Source: Erysipelotrichaceae bacterium NK3D112 (GTDB lineage Bacteria; Bacillota_I; Bacilli_A; Erysipelotrichales; Erysipelotrichaceae). From it: a DNA stretch of 64,000 nucleotides. Shown here in pieces: positions 43,240 to 51,271 of this stretch (position 1 is its first letter; every line of letters begins with the position of its first letter). The notes beneath the pieces are model-generated. The model worked only from the letters and a program-made list of their open reading frames with translations. It did no database searches and had not been told where the DNA came from. Location: assembly GCA_000701725.1 (NCBI GenBank), contig JNJQ01000005.1, forward strand, positions 62,001 through 126,000, in the 5' to 3' direction. The position numbers and the translations under genes are program-made.

Positions 43240-43461
43240 AATTCGGTGAACAGAAGAGTAACTTCAGCAGTCCACAAGCGAGCCGGAACAGAGTGTGAGT
43301 CCGGCGGCAACGGCTGAAGCGAAGCGCATCTGGGAGAAGTTCCTCTGAACTCAGTAGGAGGAAACGTGTATCCGCGTTAAGGATTGAGCGGCTGTATTTA
43401 CAGCAACCAGTGTGGTACCGCGATTTTTCAAGTCGTCTCTGGATCAGAGACGGCTTTTTTG
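43240..43461 (+). promoter_or_regulatory. T-box leader, probable arginine specifier CGC
   Basis: The T-box core TGTGGTACCGCG lies at 43411-43422 and is followed by the terminator GTCGTCTCTG/CAGAGACGGC plus six Ts (43432-43460). In stem I, AGAGTAA sits opposite the specifier side, bounded by CTTCAGC/GCTGAAG above and CAGA/TCTG below. Aligned to the argG T-box in this window, the specifier is CGC (Arg, 43325-43327) followed by a purine. The acceptor-pairing TGGT would prefer an A discriminator and reach a G only by wobble, so the amino acid is less certain than the T-box itself. Confidence 0.85.
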
Positions 43462-43502
43462 TTAAAAGCCCACTGAGCGAATCGATATTGGAGGAAAAGA
43501 AC

Positions 43503-44279
43503 ATGAAAAACGGAAAACTCTTCAAAGCAGCGATGGCATCTTTACTGGCATTATCCCTGACAGCCTGCGGCGGCTCAAACGCTGACGGCGGTTCATCTGC
43601 TGAAGGCGGTGAAAAGGCGCAGAACATTATTATTGCGATTTCACCCGACTATCCGCCTTTTGACGATCTGACAACCGATGGACAACTGACCGGCTTTGAC
43701 GTTGAGATGGGCGAATGGATCTTCACATGGCTCAATGAAAACGGCTATAACTTTACACACGAATGGAAACAGCTTTCCTTCGATACAATCATTTCCGCAA
43801 TCCAGGCGGACCAGGTTGATCTCGGTCTTTCCGGCTTTACATATGATCCGGACAGAAAGGTTCTCTTCTCCGATCCTTACTATGGTTCCGCGGAAGTCGC
43901 TATGGTGAATGCGGGCAGTGCGATCTCATCCCTCGATGATCTTGCAGGCAAGACAATCGGTGCGCAGGCAGGCACAACCGGTGAGGAATGCGCCAATGAA
44001 ATCGAAGGTGCAAAGGTCACTGCGATGCAGGATATGGGCATTCTGGTTGAAACTCTGAAGACAGGCGGTCTTGACGCTCTGATTCTGGATGAACCGGTTG
44101 CGAAGAACTATGCGGCAGGCGGACAGTTCACCGTTCTTGAAGGCGCACTGATTGATGAAGAGACACACATCATCGCAAAGGAAGGCAATACAGAACTCAT
44201 GGACGCCGTTAACAAGGCGCTCGCCGCGTTCCTTGAAAGCGATGAATGCGCTGCTCTCAAGGAGAAATACGGGCTCTGA
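43503..44279 (+). CDS. Amino-acid ABC transporter substrate-binding lipoprotein
   Basis: This 258-residue protein is a type-3 extracellular solute-binding protein for polar or basic amino acids. It has a signal peptide and lipobox LTAC with Cys22, a Gly/Ser-rich linker, then IIIAISPDYPPFDDLTTDGQLTGFDVEM, the typical ligand-lobe start, and GKTIGAQAGTTGEE with the conserved substrate contacts. GGAGG precedes ATG 43503. With its permease and ATPase it is a three-gene unit behind a T-box that reads arginine, so arginine uptake is likely. Its stop overlaps the permease start (TGATG). Confidence 0.9.
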   Translation: MKNGKLFKAAMASLLALSLTACGGSNADGGSSAEGGEKAQNIIIAISPDYPPFDDLTTDGQLTGFDVEMGEWIFTWLNENGYNFTHEWKQLSFDTIISAIQADQVDLGLSGFTYDPDRKVLFSDPYYGSAEVAMVNAGSAISSLDDLAGKTIGAQAGTTGEECANEIEGAKVTAMQDMGILVETLKTGGLDALILDEPVAKNYAAGGQFTVLEGALIDEETHIIAKEGNTELMDAVNKALAAFLESDECAALKEKYGL

Positions 44280-44950
44280 TGGCTGATATCTTTACTTATG
44301 ACAATCTGATTTTCATGGCAAAAGGCGCCATGTTCAGCGTTCTGCTCGCCCTTGGGGCGGTTGTGATCGGCTGTATGCTGGGAATCATCTTCTCAATTTT
44401 CAAGCTGTCCAAAAGCAAAATACTGAACTGGCTCGGAAATATCTATGTTGAGATTTTCCGCGGAACGCCGATGTTATTGCAGATACTGTTCTTTTACCTG
44501 GGTGTTCCGGTGATTTACCAGAGAATCACAGGCACGAGAATGAATGCCAATCCGTATATTGTCGGTCTGATCGCGCTGAGCTTCAACTCCGGCGCCTATC
44601 AGACGGAGCTGATCCGCTCCGGTATCCAGGGCGTTGACAAAGGTCAGTGGGAGGCGTGCGAAACGCTTGGCATCAGCTATAAAACGATGATGAAGGAAAT
44701 CATCCTTCCCCAGGCGTTCAAGCAGATTGTGCCGCCGCTGGTTTCGGAATTCATCATGCTGATAAAAGACAGCTCTTTGATTTCAAACATCGGTGCGCTC
44801 GAATTGCTGTATGCCGCGCAGGTGCTTGGCAAGAAGTATTATGACTATCTTGATCCATTGATCATAGCGGCAGTCATGTATCTGACATTGACCATTCTTG
44901 TTTCCTGGCTTTCCAAGAAGGTCGAAAGGAGGCTTGCAATCAGTGATTAA
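44279..44950 (+). CDS. Amino-acid ABC transporter permease (HisM/GlnP family)
   Basis: This 223-residue permease has about five membrane segments and the EAA loop WEACETLGISYKTMMKEIILPQAFKQIVPP that docks to the ATPase. The N-terminal FMAKGAMFSVLLALGAVVIGCML and VEIFRGTPMLLQILFFYLG match the family. A single permease gene implies a homodimer. ATG 44279 overlaps the binding-protein stop by one base, and its end overlaps the ATPase start by eight. Confidence 0.93.
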   Translation: MADIFTYDNLIFMAKGAMFSVLLALGAVVIGCMLGIIFSIFKLSKSKILNWLGNIYVEIFRGTPMLLQILFFYLGVPVIYQRITGTRMNANPYIVGLIALSFNSGAYQTELIRSGIQGVDKGQWEACETLGISYKTMMKEIILPQAFKQIVPPLVSEFIMLIKDSSLISNIGALELLYAAQVLGKKYYDYLDPLIIAAVMYLTLTILVSWLSKKVERRLAISD

Positions 44951-45674
44951 AGTGGAACATCTTCATAAGAGCTTCGGTGATTTCAAAGCTCTTAAGGATA
45001 TCAGTCTTGAAATCAATGACGGCGAGATCGTCTCCCTGATCGGACCTTCCGGCAGCGGAAAGAGCACACTTCTCAGATGCATTCACGGTCTGGAAAAAGC
45101 CGAAAGCGGAAAGATCTGGCTGGACGGGGAACTGATGGATCCCTCCAAAAAAGAACAGTATGCGGCCCAGAGAAAGAAGATGGGCTTTGTGTTCCAGCAC
45201 TTCAATCTCTTCAATAACAAGACCGTTCTTGAAAACTGCATGCTTGCCCAGACAAGCGTGCTTGGCAAAAGCGAAACCGAAGCCCAGGCCACGGCCATGG
45301 AATATCTGACCAAGGTCGGCATGGCGGACAAGGCGTCTTCTTATCCTTCCCGTCTTTCCGGCGGCCAGAAACAAAGAGCTGCGATCGCCCGTGCGTTATG
45401 CATGAATCCGGAGATGATGCTGTTTGATGAACCGACCAGCGCACTTGATCCGGAAATGATCAAAGAGGTTCTCGATGTCATGAAGGACCTCGGCAGACAG
45501 GGAATGACGATGATCGTCGTCACCCATGAAATGGGTTTTGCCCGCAAGGTCGGCAACCGGGTTGTCTTCCTTGAGTCGGGTGAAATCATCGAGCAGAATG
45601 AATCCGAAGCATTCTTCTCAAATCCTTCCTCGGAGAGGGCGAAGGACTTCTTAAGCAAAGTATTCTACGATTAA
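44943..45674 (+). CDS. Amino-acid ABC transporter ATP-binding protein
   Basis: This 243-residue ATPase has Walker A GPSGSGKST, Q-loop FVFQHFNLF, signature LSGGQKQRAAIARAL, Walker B MLFDEPTSALDP and switch histidine VVTHEM. It is of the GlnQ/HisP polar amino-acid class. The start is GTG 44943 with AGGAGG ten bases upstream; no ATG fits as well. The gene ends 15 bases before the aminotransferase, so a four- or five-gene transcript is likely. Confidence 0.95.
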   Translation: MIKVEHLHKSFGDFKALKDISLEINDGEIVSLIGPSGSGKSTLLRCIHGLEKAESGKIWLDGELMDPSKKEQYAAQRKKMGFVFQHFNLFNNKTVLENCMLAQTSVLGKSETEAQATAMEYLTKVGMADKASSYPSRLSGGQKQRAAIARALCMNPEMMLFDEPTSALDPEMIKEVLDVMKDLGRQGMTMIVVTHEMGFARKVGNRVVFLESGEIIEQNESEAFFSNPSSERAKDFLSKVFYD

Positions 45675-45689
45675 ATATGGAGAACATGA

Positions 45690-46778
45690 ATGAGACTGCC
45701 TGATTTCAAAGTTGAACAGTGGATGAATGTCTATGAAAATGACGCGGTGTACAATCTGACCGATACCTGCGTCAGTCCTTTGACATTCGGCGAACTGACC
45801 GCGATGGATTCGGAACAGTCTCTTTCTGATCTGAAACTGGATTACGGAACAATCACCGGTGATGTGCATCTGAAAAAGGAAATCCTTTCGCTTTATCAAA
45901 GCGGAACCATTGACAATATCACCCTGATGCAGGGCTGTCTGCAGGCCAATGAATCCGTGATCTATACGCTGTTGTCTCCCGGTGACAAAGTGATCGTCTT
46001 TGAACCGGGCTATCAGCAGTTTGCGGATCTGCCCCGCAGCATCGGCTGTGACGTGATCTCTTTGAAACTGTATGAGGAAAACGGCTGGCAGCCGGATGTG
46101 AACGAGCTGGAAGAGGCGATGAAGCAGAAGATCAGAATGATCATCGTCAATCAGCCCGCCAATCCCACCGGTGTTCTGTTTGAAAAAGCTTATTGCGAAA
46201 AAATGATTGAACTTGCCACGAAACAGGGCACATACATTCTTTCCGATGAGGTGTACCGCGGTCTTGCGGATGAGGCTTCCATCAGTGATCTTTATGAGAA
46301 GGGCATTTCCACATCCTCTCTCTCCAAGATCTTCTCGCTGGCCGGATTGCGGCTTGGATGGATCAAAGGTCCGCAGGAAGTGATCGATCAGATCAATGTC
46401 AGAAGGGATTATTCCATCATTTCCACGGGACCTCTCGCCGACAGGCTGGCATGCATTGCCCTGAAAAACAAAGAGGCAATTCTCAGCCGCAGCAGAGCCA
46501 TCATCAGCGCAAATCAGAAAGTCATCGCGGCTTTCCTGGACGCGCATCCGCGCTTCCATCTGGTCATGCCCAAAGCCGGCACGGTCGGATTCCTTGGCTA
46601 TGACGCTGAGATTGATGATACAATGCTTGCGGAACAGCTTTTGAAGAAGGAAGGTGTCTTCTTCGTGCCGGGCTCCTGCTTCGGCAGTGAGAAACATCTC
46701 AGGCTCGGCTTCACATGCGATTGTGAAACCATGCGCACCGGACTTGAAAAGCTGAATGAATTCCTGGAGAATCTGTGA
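45690..46778 (+). CDS. Class I/II PLP-dependent aminotransferase
   Basis: This 362-residue fold-type-I aminotransferase has NQPANPTG, the Asp/Tyr pair in YILSDEVYRGL, the PLP lysine in SSLSKIFSLAGLRLGW and an arginine in the C-terminal LRLGFTCD. The N terminus (RLPDFKVEQWMNVYEND) is of the subgroup that includes the capreomycidine-synthase-like enzymes, which act on arginine derivatives, as well as many uncharacterised ones. Its place behind the transporter and the arginine-type T-box makes an amino acid from that transport system a plausible substrate. The substrate is not fixed by the sequence. Confidence 0.82.
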   Translation: MRLPDFKVEQWMNVYENDAVYNLTDTCVSPLTFGELTAMDSEQSLSDLKLDYGTITGDVHLKKEILSLYQSGTIDNITLMQGCLQANESVIYTLLSPGDKVIVFEPGYQQFADLPRSIGCDVISLKLYEENGWQPDVNELEEAMKQKIRMIIVNQPANPTGVLFEKAYCEKMIELATKQGTYILSDEVYRGLADEASISDLYEKGISTSSLSKIFSLAGLRLGWIKGPQEVIDQINVRRDYSIISTGPLADRLACIALKNKEAILSRSRAIISANQKVIAAFLDAHPRFHLVMPKAGTVGFLGYDAEIDDTMLAEQLLKKEGVFFVPGSCFGSEKHLRLGFTCDCETMRTGLEKLNEFLENL

Positions 46779-46785
46779 GGCAAAT

Positions 46786-47412
46786 ATGAAAAAACTGAGC
46801 GCACCGTCTGTGATTTGTGAACCGGAAAAGGGAACCCTTTCCAAAGGCTTTTCAGAATACAGAACCGAGGCGCTTTTGTTTTGCGACGAAGTATGTGAAA
46901 GAGAGCTTTCCCAGCAGGAGTTCTTCGAATGTGTGTTCAGAAATGTCACCTTTCAAAGCGATTGCGACAGCTGCATGTTTGTGGACTGCATCTTTGACCA
47001 CTGCGATTTCTCCAACGCCGATTTCCATGAAACCGTGTTCCGCAGATGCGAAATGAAAATGTGCCGTATGACCGGCACGGATTTCAGCTACGGACGCTTC
47101 CAGGATGTGCTGATGGAAGGCTGTGAATCCTCCTATGCCAACTATGCATGTTCAAAATGGAGAATCGCCTCGTGGAAGGATATGAGTTTTACGGAAGCCG
47201 GATTCATGTCATGTTCATTTGAGGATGTGCGGGTGAAGCGCTGCCGCTTCATCAATGCGGATTTCAATGACACAAAGCTGAAAGACATGGATTTTTCGGA
47301 TTCCGATATCAGCGGCATCTCGCTGAATGTGCAGAATCTCAAAGGGGCTGTCATGAACAGTTCCCAGGCACTTGCCTGCACAAGGCTTCTGGGCATTACA
47401 ATCAAAGATTAA
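46786..47412 (+). CDS. Pentapeptide-repeat protein, Qnr-like
   Basis: This 208-residue protein is made of pentapeptide repeats (A/C/S-[DN]-[LF]-x-x) from about residue 30 to 190, such as CDFSNADFHETVF and CRFINADFNDTKLKDMDF, which form a right-handed quadrilateral beta-helix. Its length and C-terminal QALACTRLLGITI, a dimer-helix motif, resemble Qnr proteins that protect gyrase from quinolones; other pentapeptide proteins do different things. GAGG precedes ATG 46786. It is the last gene of the aminotransferase unit and ends in a terminator. Confidence 0.82.
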   Translation: MKKLSAPSVICEPEKGTLSKGFSEYRTEALLFCDEVCERELSQQEFFECVFRNVTFQSDCDSCMFVDCIFDHCDFSNADFHETVFRRCEMKMCRMTGTDFSYGRFQDVLMEGCESSYANYACSKWRIASWKDMSFTEAGFMSCSFEDVRVKRCRFINADFNDTKLKDMDFSDSDISGISLNVQNLKGAVMNSSQALACTRLLGITIKD

Positions 47413-47415
47413 AAA

Positions 47416-47463
47416 CCGCATGTTCGATCCATGCGGTGTAAGCGTCGAAAAGGCGCTTTTTTC
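47416..47463 (+). terminator. Double-hairpin terminator
   Basis: CCGCATG/CATGCGG (47416-47422 with 47430-47436) is followed by AGCGTC/GGCGCT (47441-47446 with 47452-47457) and six Ts. It ends three bases before the convergent kdpE stop. Confidence 0.82.
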
Positions 47464-47465
47464 TT

Positions 47466-48167
47466 TCAGATGTTTTCGGCGCGGACCATCTGGTAGCCGA
47501 TGCCGATGTGCGTGCGGATCAGATCAGTACCGGTATATGCCTTGAGCTTCTTGCGCAAAGAGGTCATGTAAACACGCAGCGAGACAATATCCGTGTAGAC
47601 GCCTCTGCCCCAGATCCGGTCGATGATCCAGGTGTGGGTCAGCACCTTACCGACGTTTTTTGCCAGCAGACAGAGAAGTTTGTATTCAATGGAGGTCAGA
47701 TGGATTTCATTGCCGTTCAGTGTAACGAGATTGGAGGCGTAATCAATGGACAGCGGTCCGTTGACAAACACCGCGCTTTCATCGGTCTTGGTGTTCAGAT
47801 ACTGCATCCTGCGCTGGGCGGCCCGGATTCTTGCCATCATTTCATCCACCGAGAAAGGCTTGGTCAGATAATCATCCGCGCCTGCGTCAAGGGCTTCGAT
47901 CTTGTCGCTGTCCTCATCCCTGGCACTGATAATGATGATCACGGCGCTGCTCCAGGAGCGCACATTGCGGATCACCTCAATCCCGTCGATATCCGGCAGT
48001 CCGAGATCCAGAAGGATCAGATCGGGATTCAGTGAGGAACAAAGCGAAATCGCCTGGGCGCCGTTGGCTGCCTGTATATATTCATATTCATGGATTTTCA
48101 GGGTTGTGGTGATCAGGTTCATGACCGGACGGTCATCCTCGACAACCAGAATTTTCATGTCATTCAT
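47466..48167 (-). CDS. kdpE: KdpE-family response regulator
   Basis: This 233-residue OmpR-type regulator has a receiver (acidic EDD near residue 10, phosphoacceptor in LILLDLGLPD, Lys in LTKPF) and a winged-helix DNA-binding domain (LTSIEYKLLCLLAKNVGKVLTHTWIIDRIWG, then VYMTSLRKKL). KdpE proteins usually control kdpFABC in response to potassium limitation. Here no kdpFABC is present; the gene ends an operon with Ktr uptake genes, so Ktr genes are its likely targets. It overlaps the end of kdpD by eight bases. Confidence 0.87.
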   Translation of the reverse strand: MNDMKILVVEDDRPVMNLITTTLKIHEYEYIQAANGAQAISLCSSLNPDLILLDLGLPDIDGIEVIRNVRSWSSAVIIIISARDEDSDKIEALDAGADDYLTKPFSVDEMMARIRAAQRRMQYLNTKTDESAVFVNGPLSIDYASNLVTLNGNEIHLTSIEYKLLCLLAKNVGKVLTHTWIIDRIWGRGVYTDIVSLRVYMTSLRKKLKAYTGTDLIRTHIGIGYQMVRAENI

Positions 48168-50118
48168 ACTTGATATCCTCCGCTTTCAGGGTGAATACAA
48201 AGACGCTGCCGTGGGGCACATTGTCATGGACGGATATGGTGCTGCCATGGGCCTGCATGATCATCCGGCACACATTCAGGCCGACGCCCATACTGCGCGA
48301 TGAATCCGCATGCGCGGATTTGCCGGTGTGGAAGAGCTCGAAGACCTGTTCCTTCTCCTCATCGTCGATGCCCTCTCCCTGATCGGCGACGCTGATTTCC
48401 ACGATATCATCTTTTTTCTCTGCCGCAATGATGATTTCCGTATCTTCGGGAGTATATTTGACCGCATTGCTTAACAGATTGACAAGAACCTGGCTGATCA
48501 GCTTTGCGTCCATCAGTGCGAACAGCGGATAATCGGGCAGCCGGACAATGATCTGATGGCTGCTGTGGGAACTGACCCTCCGCAGGCTTTCCTCAATGAC
48601 ATCCTCGACATTCTCGGCGGAAAGATTGATCTTCGGATCGCTTTCCAGTCTTGTGACGGAGAGGATGTTTTCCATTTCATCCACCAGCCATACGGCATCA
48701 TCGCGGATATCCGTATAGACCTTGCGGCGGTCATCCTCACTCATGTATTTCTCATTGGCGGAAAGGTTGGTCGCGTTGCCGTAAATCGAAGTTAACGGCG
48801 TGCGCAGATCATGCGAGATGGAACGCAGGAACGAGGCGCGCATCCGTTCGTTTTCCGCTTTGATTTCCGCGTGCTGTCTTTCCTGTTCGATTCTTTCGTT
48901 TTCCAGGGCCATGGCAAATTCATTGAGAATGGAATGAAGAATCATGTTTTCAAACTCACTGAACGGACCGCCGCTCATATCAATGCCGATGATTCCATAG
49001 CCATATTCATCGGTGTGAATGCTGAGATACTGGCGGGGACAGTCCGGCCATCTGGATGTGTATGCGCCGGCATAATGGCGGTGCTCTTTGACCCAGACGA
49101 TTGTTTCATGGTCCTTTTGCAGTTCCGCCAGTGAAATGGCTTTCGCACTGAGCGGATAGATCTGCGGCTCCCCGCTGATTTCATCTTTTCCATAGAACAG
49201 AACCGTTCTGCTTAAAAGGGTGGCGAGCTGGCGGCAGGAGATACTGATGATCTCATCCGCGCTCTGCGCCTGTTCGAGCTGATTCGAAGTGTCCAGAAGG
49301 ATTTTGGCCTGATATGCGTTTTCAGCTGAACGGCGGGCAATATTTTTGACTCTGACCGCAAGCGTGCCGGTGATCAGGGCGGCTGCCATCGTGACAAAAT
49401 AGGTCATCAGATATTCCGGATCATAGACAAGCAGGGTGAAACGGGGCTCGATGAACAGGAAGTTGAACAGCAGAATATAGAGAACGGAAGCCATGATTCC
49501 GTAGATCTGATGCGATGTCCAGAGCGATGCGATCAATACCGCAAGGATATAGATCGTGATGATATTGGCGTTGGAGTAGCGGGACTGATCCACCCAGAAA
49601 CACATGAAGGTGGCAGCCGCCATAATCGCCAGCACAAGCACGAAGTCATGGATGTTCCATGGTGTTTTTCCGGACTTCTTCTGCATCAGGGGAACCGGTG
49701 AGGAAAGCGGATCGGGAATGACATGGATAATGACATTGGGCAAAGCCTGGGTCAATTGCTCGGATACCGGTCTTTTAGTCTGCAGAAGAACAGGCGGGGC
49801 GGTATAGCCTAGAAACAGATGGGATGCGCTGATCCGCTTGGCATATTCGGTGATGCTGACAAGGATGTCGTCACTCTGAAGGCTGTGGAATTCAAAGCCG
49901 CTCTCTTTGGCCAGCGCGATGTTTTCCTGCAGGCGGGGATTGTCATCCGGGCTGTGATCGTGAGGTGTGATATAGATGGCAATGCCTTCACTGCCTTCAA
50001 CGCGCAGAAATTCAGCGGCTGCCTGAATGACGCGGCGGGAGGACGGAGACGAAGAAAGACACAGCAGAACCACTGTGTTTTTTGCGCTGTTCTTTTCGTC
50101 TTTCCTCATTTCGTTCAT
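48160..50118 (-). CDS. kdpD: KdpD-family sensor kinase, form lacking the N-terminal KdpD domain
   Basis: This 652-residue kinase has a Usp-like domain (about 16-140), four membrane helices of DUF4118 (about 158-260), a GAF-like region, HisKA with the phospho-His in RSISHDLRTPLTS and HATPase (LSNAVKYTPE, DQGEGI, MGVGLNVCRMI). The roughly 250-residue N-terminal KdpD ATPase-like domain of the enterobacterial protein (about 900 residues) is missing, but the Usp part is kept. Truncated KdpDs of this sort occur in Gram-positive bacteria, some responding to c-di-AMP through the Usp domain; whether this one does is unknown. The ATG directly follows the upstream stop. Confidence 0.88.
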   Translation of the reverse strand: MNEMRKDEKNSAKNTVVLLCLSSSPSSRRVIQAAAEFLRVEGSEGIAIYITPHDHSPDDNPRLQENIALAKESGFEFHSLQSDDILVSITEYAKRISASHLFLGYTAPPVLLQTKRPVSEQLTQALPNVIIHVIPDPLSSPVPLMQKKSGKTPWNIHDFVLVLAIMAAATFMCFWVDQSRYSNANIITIYILAVLIASLWTSHQIYGIMASVLYILLFNFLFIEPRFTLLVYDPEYLMTYFVTMAAALITGTLAVRVKNIARRSAENAYQAKILLDTSNQLEQAQSADEIISISCRQLATLLSRTVLFYGKDEISGEPQIYPLSAKAISLAELQKDHETIVWVKEHRHYAGAYTSRWPDCPRQYLSIHTDEYGYGIIGIDMSGGPFSEFENMILHSILNEFAMALENERIEQERQHAEIKAENERMRASFLRSISHDLRTPLTSIYGNATNLSANEKYMSEDDRRKVYTDIRDDAVWLVDEMENILSVTRLESDPKINLSAENVEDVIEESLRRVSSHSSHQIIVRLPDYPLFALMDAKLISQVLVNLLSNAVKYTPEDTEIIIAAEKKDDIVEISVADQGEGIDDEEKEQVFELFHTGKSAHADSSRSMGVGLNVCRMIMQAHGSTISVHDNVPHGSVFVFTLKAEDIKYE

Positions 50119-50120
50119 AC

Positions 50121-50603
50121 TCAGTCGTCGCTCACGGGCACAAGAATTCCCTGGCTGATCATGGAATCCAGTATACTTCTGAAATTGCTGCGGTAGTAAA
50201 TAGTGACATTGTGCGGTTTGTGATTGAGAAGCTGCAGATCGGTGTTTTCAGCCTCGATGGACATGGATGAACTGTAATATCTTCCCGTCATCCTGTGCAT
50301 CAGAGATGCGGCTGTTTTATTCATTGTATCATCAGAGAGAATTAATGCGTCCATTTCGGAAGAAGCGGCTCCGTTCATGATCTCCTCGGTGCTGCCGGTA
50401 TAGAATGCGCAGCTGCCCTGATCCAGAAAAGGATTGATCTCCCGCAGGAAAACAATGTCCTGCACGGCGATCCGGTAATCCGTTTTTGCCTGAACTTCAT
50501 TGTCTGCTGTATAGGGATCAATGCGGTCGGCCATTCTCATGGCACATCTGTAGAGAAGAAGCGCCGCCAGAACAAATCCCCCGATCATTACAAAATCCAG
50601 CAT
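50121..50603 (-). CDS. Membrane-anchored protein of unknown function in the potassium operon
   Basis: I do not recognise this 160-residue protein. It starts with one membrane helix (DFVMIGGFVLAALLLYRCAM) and continues as a soluble domain with two conserved-looking parts, DIVFLREINPFLDQGSCAFYTGS and NVTIYYRSNFRSILDSMISQGILV. It sits between ktrA and kdpD with gaps of nine and two bases, so it is part of the operon and may act in potassium sensing or transport. No domain supports a specific function. Confidence 0.7.
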   Translation of the reverse strand: MLDFVMIGGFVLAALLLYRCAMRMADRIDPYTADNEVQAKTDYRIAVQDIVFLREINPFLDQGSCAFYTGSTEEIMNGAASSEMDALILSDDTMNKTAASLMHRMTGRYYSSSMSIEAENTDLQLLNHKPHNVTIYYRSNFRSILDSMISQGILVPVSDD

Positions 50604-50612
50604 AACCGCTCC

Positions 50613-51257
50613 TTACAATGCAAAGATTTTCTGCACGTTTTCGTATCTGCCAAGCACCAGCATGTTCTGTCCGTAATACAGAACCGTGTCATTGGTGATA
50701 TTCATGTTCATCCGCGGATCCTTGACCCCGAGAATATTCAGATGATATTTCCTGCGGATGTTGATCTCTCCGATCTTTTTCCCGTCCCAGGCTTTGGGGA
50801 CCGCCATTTCGAAAATGGAATAGTCGTCGGAAAGTTCGATGTAATTGGAAATGTTGTCCGAGCTGTAGCGGATGGCCGTCCAGCTGCCCATCTGCCTTTC
50901 CGGATAGACAACCGCCTCGGCCCCATTGCGCAGCAGGAATTTTTCCTGTGAGCCGGTGGTTGCTCTGGCGATCACACGCTTGCAGCCGAGCTCATTGAGC
51001 AGAAACACGGTTTCCAGCGAAGCCAGGAAGTTATCGCCGATTGCCACGATGCAAAGGTCATAATCCCTGACGCCCAGGGTTTCCATGAATTCCTGGTTTG
51101 TGCTGTCGCCGATTCTCGCATCGGACACAAGATTGAGGATTTTGTTGATGCGTGATTCCTCACGGTCAATGACGAGAATCTGATGCCCCATGTCATGAAG
51201 CTTGCGGATTGTATAGCGGCCGAATCTGCCCGCTCCGATTACCAGTACATTTTTCAT
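50613..51257 (-). CDS. ktrA: Ktr/Trk potassium uptake regulatory subunit (RCK)
   Basis: This 214-residue cytosolic subunit has an RCK-N (Rossmann) domain starting VLVIGAGRFGRYTIRKL with the nucleotide glycine loop, VIDREESRINKI and IVAIGDNFLASLETV, followed by an RCK-C domain (about 135-214) that often binds c-di-AMP or other ligands. KtrA gates the KtrB channel according to ATP/ADP. ATG 51257 with AAGGAGT upstream gives the standard start. It follows ktrB by 14 bases. Confidence 0.93.
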   Translation of the reverse strand: MKNVLVIGAGRFGRYTIRKLHDMGHQILVIDREESRINKILNLVSDARIGDSTNQEFMETLGVRDYDLCIVAIGDNFLASLETVFLLNELGCKRVIARATTGSQEKFLLRNGAEAVVYPERQMGSWTAIRYSSDNISNYIELSDDYSIFEMAVPKAWDGKKIGEINIRRKYHLNILGVKDPRMNMNITNDTVLYYGQNMLVLGRYENVQKIFAL

Positions 51258-51271
51258 AAAAACACTCCTTT

